Source: Streptococcus henryi DSM 19005 (lineage in GTDB: Bacteria; Bacillota; Bacilli; Lactobacillales; Streptococcaceae). From it: 64,000 nt of DNA. The stretch lies in the NCBI RefSeq assembly GCF_000376985.1, contig NZ_AQYA01000025.1, forward strand, positions 1 through 64,000, given 5' to 3'. Shown here in pieces: positions 1-9,398 of this stretch. Made by a program: the position numbers and the translations under genes. The notes beneath the pieces are model-generated. The model made no database searches, had not been told where the DNA came from, and saw only the letters and a program-made list of their open reading frames with translations. The stretch's first letter is position 1. Every line of letters starts with the position of its first letter.

Positions 1-176
1 ATAGCCGGATGGAAGGCTGGTCGGCCAGTATGAGACTTTTCTTCCAGTAAAACATGATTAGGGATACTGTCCACGAAAAGACTGATGAGTCTAACTTCAT
101 GGTTCATGGGAATATCGTAAGCAAGATTTAGTTCCAAACTTAACTGATTTGTGTTATACTCTTTATACATAGTCAT
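1..176 (-). mobile_element. IS1182-family transposase, N-terminal part (cut by window edge)
   Basis: The minus strand opens with M-T-M-Y-K-E-Y-N at 176 (a second ATG lies at 170) and reads without a stop to the window edge, about 58 residues. It has the HTGRPAFHP segment typical of the N-terminal DUF772 domain of IS1182-type DDE transposases. Only the 5' end is visible, so integrity cannot be judged. No good Shine-Dalgarno is seen. The call rests on remembered family sequence and not on a search. Confidence 0.65.
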
Positions 177-229
177 GGCTTTCTAATTGTTTTGTCGTTA
201 TTATAATTATAAACCATGACATAGGAAAA

Positions 230-272
230 CGAGCATCTCCAACTGCGGAAATGCCCGTTTTTTTTGTGTTCT
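230..272 (+). terminator. Strong hairpin with T-tract upstream of the transposase
   Basis: AACGAGCATCTCC pairs with GGAAATGCCCGTT, with two G-U pairs, and is followed by eight T on the plus strand. It lies just upstream of the transposase start. It could be a terminator protecting the insertion sequence from outside transcription, or part of the element's end. Confidence 0.5.
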
Positions 273-309
273 GAAGCTAGTTTTTGTCCAGCCTCATTCA
301 AATGCCCTA

Positions 310-545
310 GGCTCTCGGGAAATAAGGAAAATCTCTGATTTTCCTCATTTGTGTCGGATACTCCAATAGAGGGTTGGAAATAAGGGCTTGCAATCGCAAG
401 CCCTTATTTTTGACTATAGAAGTCCTAGAGACTATTTTTTACCGACTGAATCTGAAACTCAAGGAGTTTCAGTCTTTAATCAGGAAAAGCGAAGCTTTTC
501 CCACCAAGACCGAGGTTGGAAATAAGGAAAATCAAAGATTTCCTA
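310..545. repeat. Cluster of five small hairpins with repeated GGTTGGAAATAAGG
   Basis: Perfect inverted repeats occur at 325-345 (AGGAAAATC, loop TCT), 378-409 (14-bp stem, loop AATC), 452-472 (CTGAAACTC, loop AAG) and 483-501 (GGAAAAGC, loop GAA). A slightly imperfect one is at 525-544. GGTTGGAAATAAGG-like words precede the 378 and 525 hairpins. An 80-codon frame across this zone is explained by the repeats and shows no protein features. The rest of 177-607 holds no gene. Confidence 0.7.
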
Positions 546-607
546 CAGTAATTCTGTCTACTGAAGTGGCGGACAAGGAAGATGGTTTCTTTTCTTCGTT
601 TATACCA

Positions 608-1807
608 TTATCTTGATTGTTTAAAGGAAATAAGGAGAAGGATGAATAGCAGTGCTACTAGGAAACCAACAACTCCAATGAGAATATAATGATGTTGATC
701 AATAAGTGCATCAACTTTATCTAAAAATGTTTCTTTTCTAGTCTCCTCAATTGTTGCTTCCTCCTTAGAACTGCTACTTGCAACTGTTTCAAGTTGTTCT
801 TGTTTTTCTGCATTTCTGAGTTCCTTGGCATCAGCAAAGCCCTTTTCCAAAAGAGCATTAACAAAAGGATGACGGTAGTATTCTCCATTTTGGTCAGACC
901 AATCGCCAACTCCCATGACAACAGTAATGAGTCGCGTATCATCACGTTTAGCAGTTACAATACTGTTGAAACCGGCGCTAGGACTTGACCCAGTTTTTAA
1001 ACCATCAACCCCTTCAAGTGCATAAACACCACCTGGAAGGGAATGATTGTAAGAGTGGAAGGTTTCCTCATAAGGAGTTCCCACCATTACACTAACATCA
1101 GTTTGATTAGCAAAATTCACAATTTCTGGATATTTCTGCATGAAGTTATAAATCAAAATACCAAGATCTCTAGCTGTCGTAATATTAGTAGCGGTTAATT
1201 CATAACGATCCGGCATATAATAACCCTGAAATGCAGAAGCTACGGCACCACTTGCGTTGCTAAAATAAGTATTAGTCATGCCTAACTGCTTTGCTGTTTC
1301 GTTAATCTTATCAACGAAAGCAGAGGCATCATTGTTTGATAAGTAGTTGGCAATCATGACAGTTGTAGCATTTGAAGAAGGTACAATAGTCATGGTAATC
1401 AGTTCACGGATGGGATAAGCTACACCGGCAACGATTTTATTATTAGAGATCTCATAAATATTACTGATGGCCTCATCTGTCTCTGTAGCAGTGATGGTAG
1501 TGTCCAAAGTGATTGCTCCTTTAGCCATCTCTTCAAAGAGTAGGTAGAGGGTAAACATCTTTGACATACTAGCTGGATCTCGGGGAGTATCAATATTATC
1601 ACCCCATAGAATGGTACCAGTAGTGCCATCAACAACAATAGAAGCCTTGGGGCGATTAATATCGTCCACTTCATATCCCGCTTCGCGCGTGATTTGCATA
1701 ATATCTTTTTGCTCTGCTGCTATGTTTTCTTCTGCTTTAACATAACTTGTCAGACAGATAGTCAAAAAGCAAAGTAATCCTAAAAAAAACTTTTTCACAG
1801 TTTTCAC
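608..1807 (-). CDS. dacA: Serine-type D-Ala-D-Ala carboxypeptidase (DacA/PBP3 type, S11)
   Basis: This 399-residue protein trims the terminal D-Ala from peptidoglycan pentapeptides outside the membrane. The sequence shows a signal peptide at residues 1-25 and all three S11 motifs: SMSK at 80-83, SSN at 144-146 and KTG at 271-273. It ends in a hydrophobic segment at about 372-393 followed by a short basic tail, so it is probably membrane-anchored. It is the last of three tandem S11 paralogs on this strand and the most diverged: unlike the other two it lacks an amphipathic C-terminus. Family assignment is firm; the gene symbol is by analogy. Confidence 0.88.
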   Translation of the reverse strand: MKTVKKFFLGLLCFLTICLTSYVKAEENIAAEQKDIMQITREAGYEVDDINRPKASIVVDGTTGTILWGDNIDTPRDPASMSKMFTLYLLFEEMAKGAITLDTTITATETDEAISNIYEISNNKIVAGVAYPIRELITMTIVPSSNATTVMIANYLSNNDASAFVDKINETAKQLGMTNTYFSNASGAVASAFQGYYMPDRYELTATNITTARDLGILIYNFMQKYPEIVNFANQTDVSVMVGTPYEETFHSYNHSLPGGVYALEGVDGLKTGSSPSAGFNSIVTAKRDDTRLITVVMGVGDWSDQNGEYYRHPFVNALLEKGFADAKELRNAEKQEQLETVASSSSKEEATIEETRKETFLDKVDALIDQHHYILIGVVGFLVALLFILLLISFKQSR

Positions 1808-1888
1808 TCCTAAATCTATAAAATAAAAAATAGAAATAATTGTATGATTATATCATAACAAAAAAATCAGTATCTGTCTGTACTGATT

Positions 1889-3136
1889 TTAAAATTGATT
1901 AAATGGTGATTTTAGTTTATTAACAAGGCTTTTAAATAGATTTGAAACCTTACTTTGCCAAGTTTCCTTAATAGATTTTTTAGCATAAAGGGACACTTGT
2001 GGTGAATCGAACAGATACCCATCGCCAATTAGATATTGATCATCATAAAGTAAGTTGGCGATTTCTTCTTGTTCACTTACAGGTGCAGTCAGTTTACCTG
2101 GGCTGATGGTGTATTGGTCATCAACTTTACTATCTTTTAGACTAACTACCTTCAATTCTTGAGAAGCATAAGGAGTAACCGATTTTTCAACTCCTCCAGT
2201 AACTGGCAAGTTTTGGTTGATTTTTTGATCTGCACTTACCAAAGTTTTCATTTCAAAAGTCTGGTAAAGATAGTCTAGTAATTTATTGGTTTCTTTAAAT
2301 CGTGCATTTTCTTCGACTTCAGCATTATCAGCATTAAGAAGAACTGCTATAACGCGCATGCCATTTTCTTGAGAAGTCACTACAAAGGTCTCGCCAGCCA
2401 GCTCTGTGGTCCCTGTTTTTAATCCATCAACTCCCTCATGATAAACTTCAGAAGATTTGGCTAACATTTTATTAGAAGATGTTAGTGTTTCGTTTCCGAG
2501 TTGAGTGCTCGTTAAACTACTGATAGAGAGAATTTCGGGGTAATCATTAATTAGATGCCAAGCTACCAATGCCACGCTCTTTGCACTCAGCATATTTTCA
2601 TCATCTTGACCTGACCCAGGGTAAATATTTCCATCGAGAACACTGTTGTTGAGTCCGGTAGAATTTACAATCTGATAATCAGTGATGCCAAATGATTCCA
2701 ACTTTTGACGCATACGATCAACAAAGGCTGGTTCACTTCCAGCGACTTTTTCTGCTAGGGCAATAGCTGCGCTGTTTGCACTATAGACCATACTAGCATT
2801 GACTAATTCTTGGACACTATAAGTCTTTTGAGACATGTCAGGATTACTGATTGCGTAGTTTTGAGTGAGGCCATAGGCATAGTCGGATAAGGTAACCTGA
2901 CTATCCCAATCAAGCTTTCCATTGTGGATGTCTTCCAGAACAAGATAAATGGTTAATATTTTACTAATTGAAGCAATATAGGTTTTTTCGTCAGCATTTT
3001 TTTCGTATAATATTTTACCTGTGCTTGCTTCGATGGCAAAAACATGCTGAGCTGCAATATCAGGTTCTTGAGCATTAACTACTGGACTCAGTAAGAGACC
3101 AATGAGTAAACTGAAGTAAATAATCCATTTTTTCAT
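1889..3136 (-). CDS. D-Ala-D-Ala carboxypeptidase paralog (S11)
   Basis: An S11 penicillin-binding protein of 415 residues. The start was set at 3136, where a signal peptide begins (MKKWIIYF, then a hydrophobic core and V-V-N-A). The longer frame to 3268 was not used because a terminator-like hairpin lies inside that extension. The motifs are intact: SISK at 56-59, SAN at 119-121, KTG at 240-242. A PBP5-type C-terminal domain and an amphipathic tail rich in K, L and F follow, which would bind the outer membrane face. The Shine-Dalgarno is weak. It lies directly downstream of a paralog with decayed motifs. Confidence 0.85.
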   Translation of the reverse strand: MKKWIIYFSLLIGLLLSPVVNAQEPDIAAQHVFAIEASTGKILYEKNADEKTYIASISKILTIYLVLEDIHNGKLDWDSQVTLSDYAYGLTQNYAISNPDMSQKTYSVQELVNASMVYSANSAAIALAEKVAGSEPAFVDRMRQKLESFGITDYQIVNSTGLNNSVLDGNIYPGSGQDDENMLSAKSVALVAWHLINDYPEILSISSLTSTQLGNETLTSSNKMLAKSSEVYHEGVDGLKTGTTELAGETFVVTSQENGMRVIAVLLNADNAEVEENARFKETNKLLDYLYQTFEMKTLVSADQKINQNLPVTGGVEKSVTPYASQELKVVSLKDSKVDDQYTISPGKLTAPVSEQEEIANLLYDDQYLIGDGYLFDSPQVSLYAKKSIKETWQSKVSNLFKSLVNKLKSPFNQF

Positions 3137-3233
3137 ACAAACAATTGTAACAAGTTGAGGAGCCTTGGTCAAAGATAAGTTGCTATTTTTTGTAAACAAT
3201 GACTTTAACGAATTGAAACTTCCGTTACAAAAG

Positions 3234-3262
3234 AAGAGATTAGACGGTGAGTCTAACCTCTT
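3234..3262 (-). terminator. Terminator between two S11 paralogs
   Basis: Read on the minus strand, a 12-bp stem with one mismatch and a 5-nt loop is followed by CTTCTTTT. It lies just after the stop of the upstream paralog (3271) and before the chosen start of the next (3136). This supports the shorter start of the downstream gene and at least partly separate transcription. Confidence 0.6.
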
Positions 3263-3270
3263 AATCATAT

Positions 3271-4512
3271 TTAAAGATTTTCATTAACATAGTTAACAAA
3301 GTGATTCCACCAGATTTTAAGGAAGAAGTCAGCTTGAATATCTGACTTAGTCACCATTTGAACGCTTGGTTCTTGAGCGAGGTAACCATTGCCAACTTTA
3401 TCCGGATCCTTGAAATTTGCCACTCCGACAGGCTGACCGGCTGTGACTGGCGCTGTCAATTTTTTGACAGTATCCACAGTTTCGATTGTCTCTTTTAGAT
3501 CTGTACTGACTTTGCTGACCACTTTTAAATCATCAGCAGCTACACTTGAGACTTTGTCGCTTTTGCCATCAGTAACCGGAATTGAGCTATCCTTATATGA
3601 TTGACCCTTTTTAAGAAGTGTCTTTTGCTTAAAGTTTGTTTGAACGTAGTCTAAGAGAGAGTTAGTAACCTCAAAAACAGCGTATGGATTTGAAGAGCTT
3701 TCTTTGGCACGAAGAGTGACGCTAATCACTGGAATTTTGTTCTCAGTACTTGTAGTGACAAAAGAATCTCCGCTGACCTTAGAAGTTCCTAATAAAAGAC
3801 CATCTACACCAGGGCGATAGTAGAACATATTTTCCAGCATATAGTTAGAGTTGTAGAGAGTATAGCCTTCGAAAGATAGAGACTGCGTGCTTGCAAGGCG
3901 AAGGACATCAGGAAAATCATTGACAAGGTGATAGGCGATAAGAGCTAAATCATAAGCGCTGAGCTTATTCTTATCATTTTCATCGGAATCAGGGTAGCGA
4001 TTCTCTCCAAGATAAGTGTTCGGTAGCCCACTAGCATTGACAATAGTTGCATCGGAAATACCCCAATCAGAAAGCTGTTTTCGCATCATATCGACAAATT
4101 TACTTTCACTTCCTCCGATATGTTCGGCTAGGGCAATAGCAGAGCTGTTAGCATTTTGCACTAAAGTCACTTCAACAAGTTCTTTTACAGTATAACGTCT
4201 CGCATCCAAAGGGACGTTATTGATACTATAATCTGTTGTTAAGGCATAAGCATAATCAGAGATATCTACCGGGGTTTCCCATGTCAATTTTCCAGAATCA
4301 ATTTGTTTATAAACCATATAAATCGTTAACAATTTTGTCAAAGATGACACTGGAACAGCTTTTTGAGCATTTTTTTCATAGAGGATTTTCCCAGAATTAG
4401 ACTCTACAACAATAGCGTGCTGAGCAGCAGGTTCAAATGTCTCAGCCAATGCATTTCCACCCATTAAAGCTAAAAAAATAACCAGAAAACTAAGAATTTT
4501 TTTCATTAACAT
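3271..4512 (-). CDS. S11 penicillin-binding-protein homolog with degraded catalytic motifs
   Basis: A 413-residue secreted protein that aligns along its whole length with the neighbouring 415-residue carboxypeptidase. It has a signal peptide at 1-23, a matching C-terminal domain and an aromatic amphipathic tail. The nucleophile motif SLTK is kept at 57-60. The SxN motif reads NAN (120-122) and the KTG motif reads LLG (240-242), so the Lys needed for substrate binding and the Ser of SxN are lost. The frame is intact, so it is under selection as a protein and not a pseudogene. It may be a non-enzymatic regulator or binder. An alternative start is the second Met at 4506. Confidence 0.8.
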   Translation of the reverse strand: MLMKKILSFLVIFLALMGGNALAETFEPAAQHAIVVESNSGKILYEKNAQKAVPVSSLTKLLTIYMVYKQIDSGKLTWETPVDISDYAYALTTDYSINNVPLDARRYTVKELVEVTLVQNANSSAIALAEHIGGSESKFVDMMRKQLSDWGISDATIVNASGLPNTYLGENRYPDSDENDKNKLSAYDLALIAYHLVNDFPDVLRLASTQSLSFEGYTLYNSNYMLENMFYYRPGVDGLLLGTSKVSGDSFVTTSTENKIPVISVTLRAKESSSNPYAVFEVTNSLLDYVQTNFKQKTLLKKGQSYKDSSIPVTDGKSDKVSSVAADDLKVVSKVSTDLKETIETVDTVKKLTAPVTAGQPVGVANFKDPDKVGNGYLAQEPSVQMVTKSDIQADFFLKIWWNHFVNYVNENL

Positions 4513-4535
4513 AATATCCCAACATTGTTTTTTCT

Positions 4536-4544
4536 ATTATAACA
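4536..4544 (-). promoter_or_regulatory. Extended -10 promoter for the S11 gene cluster
   Basis: On the minus strand TGTTATAAT lies about 24 nt upstream of the 4512 start. No good -35 is seen. Confidence 0.55.
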
Positions 4545-4816
4545 TAAAGCTATCTTAAAAATGAAATAGGTCGGATAACATCAGACTTTTAAGTAATAAT
4601 ACAAGTGATCATTTCATTCAAATGCAAATTTAGACTGTTAGTGATGAAGGAAAAGTCTAAATACAGAAATAAAAAGTCTAAAAAATATAAAAATTTAAAA
4701 TTTTTTTAAAAATAAAATATGTAAAAATCGTCAGAAAAATCCGATAGTTTCAAGCTTCAAAGCATCTTTCGGAAACTTACATCTGGTTTTCAGTTTATTT
4801 TCTTGTTTCAGGTACT

Positions 4817-4843
4817 TTTTTTAAGAAAATTTTATGGTATAAT
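4817..4843 (+). promoter_or_regulatory. ami promoter with CodY-like box
   Basis: TATAAT at 4838-4843 is preceded by TGG (extended -10). The -35 zone (4817-4831) matches 12 of 15 positions of the CodY box AATTTTCWGAAAATT, with GAAAATT intact. CodY control of peptide uptake is known in streptococci; binding here is inferred. The rest of the 400-nt gap 4513-4913 is AT-rich with no gene. Confidence 0.5.
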
Positions 4844-4913
4844 AACAACTACATAGTCGCTCAAACTAAATTGTGCGAAAAATGAAAAAATTAGTTTTTT
4901 AGAGGTAATTTTT

Positions 4914-6899
4914 ATGAAAAATAAAAGCAAATTGCTTTTAGCTGCAGGTGTTACTTTGGTATCTGCATCTGTCCTTGCTGCGTGCGGCAATGGTGGAAAC
5001 TCAAGCAGCTCTAGCGCTTCAACTACTTATAACTATGTTTATCAATCAGAACCAGTTACTCTTGACTACGTTAAGATGAACCAAGCTGGTACAAGTGATA
5101 TCACAGCTAATCTTATCGATGGACTTTTGGAAAATGACCAATATGGGAACTTGATTCCATCACTTGCTGAAGATTGGAAAGTTTCAGAAGATGGTTTGAC
5201 ATACACTTACACTCTTCGTGAAGATGCTAAATGGTATACAGCTGATGGTGAAGAATATGCTGATGTCACTGCAGAAGACTTTGTAACAGGTCTTAAGCAT
5301 GCTGCTGACTCTGAGTCAGAAGCTCTCTATGTTATCCAAGACTCTATCAAAGGTCTTCAAGATTACCTTGATGGCAAAACAACTGATTTCTCAACCGTAG
5401 GTGTTAAAGCGGTTGATGAACGTACAGTTCAATATACATTAAATGCTCCAGAAAGCTACTGGAATTCTAAATTGACATACAGTATCATGTTCCCAATCAA
5501 TGCAGAATTCTTGGAATCAAAAGGTGAAGATTTTGGTAAACAAACAGACCCAGAATCACTTCTTTACAACGGACCATACCTTTTGAAATCTATCACAGCT
5601 AAGTCATCAATGGAATTCGAAAAGAATGCTAACTATTGGGATGCTGATAATGTCTTCATCGACAATGTTAAGTTGACATACTACGATGGTTCAGACCAAG
5701 ACTCACTTTTCAACAACTTTGATGAAGGTGCCTACACAGCAGCAACATTGTTCCCAACTTCACCAAGCTATAAGACAGCTGAGAAGAAATATGGTGACAA
5801 CATTGTTTACGGTCAACAAGATGGTGCAACTTACATGATTTTCTTCAACTTGAACCGTACATTGCACAACTTGTCAGACAAGACTGATGAACAATTGTCA
5901 GATTCTAACAAAGCTATGAACAACAAAGACTTCCGTCAGGCTGTATCTTTCGCCTTTGATCGTGCGTCATGGAATGCCCAAGTAAATGGTGAAGAAGCTA
6001 AAGAAAAAGCTTTACGTAATACTTTGGTTCCACCTGCATTTGTTCAAATTGAGGGTAAAGAGTTCGGTGAGTCTGTAACAGCTGAGTTGGCTTCATATGG
6101 TGATGAATGGAAAGATATTGATCTTTCAGATGGTCAAGATGGACTTTACAACCCAGAAAAAGCTCAAACTGAATTTGCTAAAGCTAAAGAAGCTCTTGAA
6201 GCTGAAGGTGTAAGTTTCCCTATCCAGTTGGACTTCCCAGTTTCACAAACTGATAACGCTGCAGTTCAACGTGCACAATCAATGAAACAGTCAGTTGAAG
6301 CTAGCCTTGGTAAAGAAAACGTTGTTATCAACCTTAAACAAGTTACTGAAGACGAGTGGTTGGCAGCAACTTACCAAGCTGAAACTCCTGAGCAAAACGA
6401 TTATGATTTGGCCTTGTCAGGTTGGTCTCCAGACTATGCAGATCCATCATCATACCTTGATATCTTTGGAACAACTAAGGGTGCTGCAACTACTCCTCGT
6501 ATCGGTATCTCTTATGATAATGAAGCCCTAATCAAATCAGTTGGTTTGGATAAATACCAAGATTTGCTTAATGCAGCAAATGCTCTCAAAGATGCTGACG
6601 AAGTTGATGCTCGTTACGAAGCTTATGCTAAAGCTCAAGCGTGGTTGACAGACAGTGCTGTTGCAATTCCAACAATCTCTAAAGGTGCTCGTCCAACCGT
6701 TACTAAGGTTGTTCCATTCACTCGTGGTTACTCATATGTTGGTGTTAAAGGTGAGTCTACAACTTACAAATACATGAAACTTCAAGATGAGCCTGTAACA
6801 GTTGAGCAATATGACAAAGCTCTTGCTGAGTGGGAAGAAGCCAAAGAAAAATCTAACGCTGAAGCTGCAGAAGCACTTGCAGATCACATCGAAAAATAA
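4914..6899 (+). CDS. amiA: Oligopeptide ABC transporter substrate-binding lipoprotein
   Basis: A 661-residue family-5 solute-binding protein that captures oligopeptides at the outer membrane face for the AmiCDEF importer. It has a lipoprotein signal with L-A-A-C lipobox (Cys24), a Ser-rich linker, then a long SBP_bac_5 domain. It is first in a five-gene operon, separated from amiC by a hairpin that probably lets only part of transcription through, so that more binding protein than permease is made. In streptococci such proteins also import signalling peptides. Only one binding protein is encoded in this operon. Confidence 0.9.
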   Translation: MKNKSKLLLAAGVTLVSASVLAACGNGGNSSSSSASTTYNYVYQSEPVTLDYVKMNQAGTSDITANLIDGLLENDQYGNLIPSLAEDWKVSEDGLTYTYTLREDAKWYTADGEEYADVTAEDFVTGLKHAADSESEALYVIQDSIKGLQDYLDGKTTDFSTVGVKAVDERTVQYTLNAPESYWNSKLTYSIMFPINAEFLESKGEDFGKQTDPESLLYNGPYLLKSITAKSSMEFEKNANYWDADNVFIDNVKLTYYDGSDQDSLFNNFDEGAYTAATLFPTSPSYKTAEKKYGDNIVYGQQDGATYMIFFNLNRTLHNLSDKTDEQLSDSNKAMNNKDFRQAVSFAFDRASWNAQVNGEEAKEKALRNTLVPPAFVQIEGKEFGESVTAELASYGDEWKDIDLSDGQDGLYNPEKAQTEFAKAKEALEAEGVSFPIQLDFPVSQTDNAAVQRAQSMKQSVEASLGKENVVINLKQVTEDEWLAATYQAETPEQNDYDLALSGWSPDYADPSSYLDIFGTTKGAATTPRIGISYDNEALIKSVGLDKYQDLLNAANALKDADEVDARYEAYAKAQAWLTDSAVAIPTISKGARPTVTKVVPFTRGYSYVGVKGESTTYKYMKLQDEPVTVEQYDKALAEWEEAKEKSNAEAAEALADHIEK

Positions 6900-6912
6900 T
6901 ACATTGTTCATC

Positions 6913-6948
6913 AAGAACTTTCTCCTTTAATTGGGAAAGTTCTTTTGA
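6913..6948 (+). terminator. Partial terminator between amiA and amiC
   Basis: AAGAACTTTC (6913-6922) pairs perfectly with GAAAGTTCTT (6935-6944), followed by only a few T. It sits inside the operon, so it probably attenuates expression of the permease genes relative to amiA. Confidence 0.65.
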
Positions 6949-6964
6949 ACTGTTAAGGAAGAAT

Positions 6965-8464
6965 ATGAAAAAATACATTTTTAGCAGGATATTGAGATCT
7001 TTGGTCTCAATATTTTTAGTGACAACATTAACTTATGCTATTGTTTTCACTTTAGTACCAAGAAAATTAATTTTTAAACAAGATCCAAACTATACTAAGA
7101 TTGCCGTAACTCCTGATAAAAAGGCAGATTATGAAAATACAGTCTATGAAAGAATGGGTTATATTGAGTATCTTAACACCAAAGAATTAGTACAAGCTTC
7201 TGAAAAAATTGATGATACTGTGACTGACGAAGGAAAATCATCTGATAAAAAAATTTATCAAGAATATTTGAAGTCAGCTGGTGGAAAATGGGAACTTGAA
7301 CAATTTGAAAGTGGTAAATACTACGCTACACGTAATATTCCAATCTATGAACGTCTCTGGAAATTCTACTCAAACCTTATTGTTATTGACCATCCATGGA
7401 AAATCAAGGATTCTGAAAATCCGGATTTAGAACGATATGTGAAATTTGAGAATGATCCAGCTGTAGGGCCAGCTTTGGTAGGTTCGGGAACAAAACATAA
7501 ATATTTGATTTACTTCAATGGTAAATTCCCATTCATTCATCAAAATATAATAACCTTTAATTTAGGAACATCTTACCCAACCTTTGCTAATATCCCTGTC
7601 CTTCAGGTTATCACTCAAGGACAAGGTAAAACTCTTGCCCAAGAGACAACTTTCCCAACGGGTGTCACAAAATCATCATCCATCAACATCTACTCACGTA
7701 CTTATAAAACACCAAGTAAAGCAGATTCACGTGATATTGCTAACTTTGGTGAGGGTGATGCTTATACAGCAACTCAAAGTAACTATGCCGAACCATCGAT
7801 GATTGCCAACTCATTGAAAGCTGGTGTAATTGGTGTGCTCTTGGCTTATATCTTTGGTTTGCCAATTGGTCTATTGATGGCTCGTTATAAAGATGGTCTA
7901 TTTGATCGCTTCTCAACAGCGACTGTAACTTTCATGTTAGCAATGCCAAGTATTGCGACAATCTATGTTATTCGCTTTGTTGGATCGAAACTCTTTGCTT
8001 TACCAGATACTTTCCCACTTTTGGGAGCTGGAGACGCCCGTTCATATGTTCTTCCGGCATTTATCTTGGGAGTTTTGAATACACCAGGTATTGTGGTCTG
8101 GTTCCGTCGTTACTTGGTTGACTTGCAAGGTAGTGACTTTGTTCGTTTTGCTCGTGCCAAAGGTTTATCAGAAACTGAAATTTCACGACGTCACTTATTC
8201 AAACATGCCATGGTACCGATCGTAAATGGTATCCCAGGTGCGATTGTTGGAACAATTGCTGGTGCGACATTGACAGAAAAAATCTTCGCCTTCCCAGGTA
8301 TGGGTAAAATGTTAATTGATGCTATCGCTGCAGCAAACAATGCTATGGTCATTGGTTTAGTCTTCATCTTTGCAATTCTTGCAATTTTTGCCCTTCTTGT
8401 AGGTGATATCTTGATGACTGTCCTTGATCCACGTATTAAACTTGCTAATAAAGGAGGTAAATAA
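6965..8464 (+). CDS. amiC: Oligopeptide ABC transporter permease AmiC
   Basis: A 499-residue integral membrane subunit. The first membrane helix (about residues 10-30) is followed by an unusually long extracytoplasmic stretch to about residue 275, as is typical of streptococcal AmiC. The BPD_transp_1 domain with five further helices follows; the coupling loop is around 395-415 (G-x-x-x-x-x-F-x-R-x-A-x-A-K-G pattern). The start follows AAGGAAGAAT. Its stop overlaps the amiD start by one base, indicating translational coupling. Confidence 0.9.
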   Translation: MKKYIFSRILRSLVSIFLVTTLTYAIVFTLVPRKLIFKQDPNYTKIAVTPDKKADYENTVYERMGYIEYLNTKELVQASEKIDDTVTDEGKSSDKKIYQEYLKSAGGKWELEQFESGKYYATRNIPIYERLWKFYSNLIVIDHPWKIKDSENPDLERYVKFENDPAVGPALVGSGTKHKYLIYFNGKFPFIHQNIITFNLGTSYPTFANIPVLQVITQGQGKTLAQETTFPTGVTKSSSINIYSRTYKTPSKADSRDIANFGEGDAYTATQSNYAEPSMIANSLKAGVIGVLLAYIFGLPIGLLMARYKDGLFDRFSTATVTFMLAMPSIATIYVIRFVGSKLFALPDTFPLLGAGDARSYVLPAFILGVLNTPGIVVWFRRYLVDLQGSDFVRFARAKGLSETEISRRHLFKHAMVPIVNGIPGAIVGTIAGATLTEKIFAFPGMGKMLIDAIAAANNAMVIGLVFIFAILAIFALLVGDILMTVLDPRIKLANKGGK

Positions 8465-9390
8465 TGGCTACTATAGACAAAAGCAAATTCGAATTTGTCG
8501 AATTAGACACATATGCGTCTGAGGCCATTGATGCGCCTTCATATTCATATTGGAAATCTGTATTTAGACAATTCTTTTCAAAAAAATCAACTATCTTTAT
8601 GTTGATTCTATTGGTTGCTATTCTTTTGATGAGTTTCATCTATCCAATGTTTTCTAACTTTGATTTTAATGATGTTAGTGACATTAATGATTTTTCAAAA
8701 CGTTATATTTGGCCAAATTCACAATATTGGTTTGGTACAGATAAAAATGGTCAATCCCTATTTGATGGTGTTTGGTATGGTGCTCGTAACTCTATCTTGA
8801 TTTCTGTTATTGCGACAATCATTAATATGGTTATTGGTATTGTTATTGGTGCACTCTGGGGAGTTTCAAAAGCTGTTGATAAAGTTATGATAGAGGTTTA
8901 CAACGTTATCTCAAACCTTCCATTCATCTTGATCGTTATGATTTTGACTTACTCACTTGGTGCAGGTTTCTGGAATCTTATCTTTGCTTTCTGTATTACA
9001 GGTTGGATTGGTATTGCCTATTCTATTCGTGTTCAAGTTATGCGTTACCGTGATTTGGAATATAACCTTGCCAGCCGTACTCTAGGTACTTCAACTGTAA
9101 AGATTGCTGTAAAAAACCTCTTGCCACAATTGATTTCCGTTATTGTGACTATGGTATCGCAGATGCTACCGCAATATATTTCATATGAAGCTTTCTTGTC
9201 TGCCTTTGGTATTGGTTTGCCAGTAACTGAGCCAAGTCTTGGTCGTTTGATTTCAAATTACTCTGCTAACTTGACGACTAATGCTTACTTGTTCTGGATT
9301 CCGCTTACGACTTTGATTTTGGTTTCATTACCATTGTATATCGTCGGGCAAAATCTTGCGGACGCTAGTGACCCACGTACACATAGATAG
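8464..9390 (+). CDS. amiD: Oligopeptide ABC transporter permease AmiD
   Basis: A 308-residue second permease subunit. It has an N-terminal cytoplasmic segment, a first helix at about 40-60, a short external loop containing the W-F-G-T-D motif common in OppC-type proteins, and five more helices in the BPD_transp_1 domain. A strong AAAGGAGG lies before the ATG inside the amiC end. It pairs with AmiC to form the translocation path. Confidence 0.9.
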   Translation: MATIDKSKFEFVELDTYASEAIDAPSYSYWKSVFRQFFSKKSTIFMLILLVAILLMSFIYPMFSNFDFNDVSDINDFSKRYIWPNSQYWFGTDKNGQSLFDGVWYGARNSILISVIATIINMVIGIVIGALWGVSKAVDKVMIEVYNVISNLPFILIVMILTYSLGAGFWNLIFAFCITGWIGIAYSIRVQVMRYRDLEYNLASRTLGTSTVKIAVKNLLPQLISVIVTMVSQMLPQYISYEAFLSAFGIGLPVTEPSLGRLISNYSANLTTNAYLFWIPLTTLILVSLPLYIVGQNLADASDPRTHR

Positions 9391-9398
9391 GAGTAATA

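Noticed and set aside
374-616. 80-codon plus-strand frame before dacA
   Set aside because: It runs through the hairpin cluster, has no ribosome site and no protein character, and converges on the dacA stop.
3137-3268. N-terminal extension of the second S11 protein
   Set aside because: It places 44 non-secretory residues before a clear signal peptide and overlaps a terminator hairpin.
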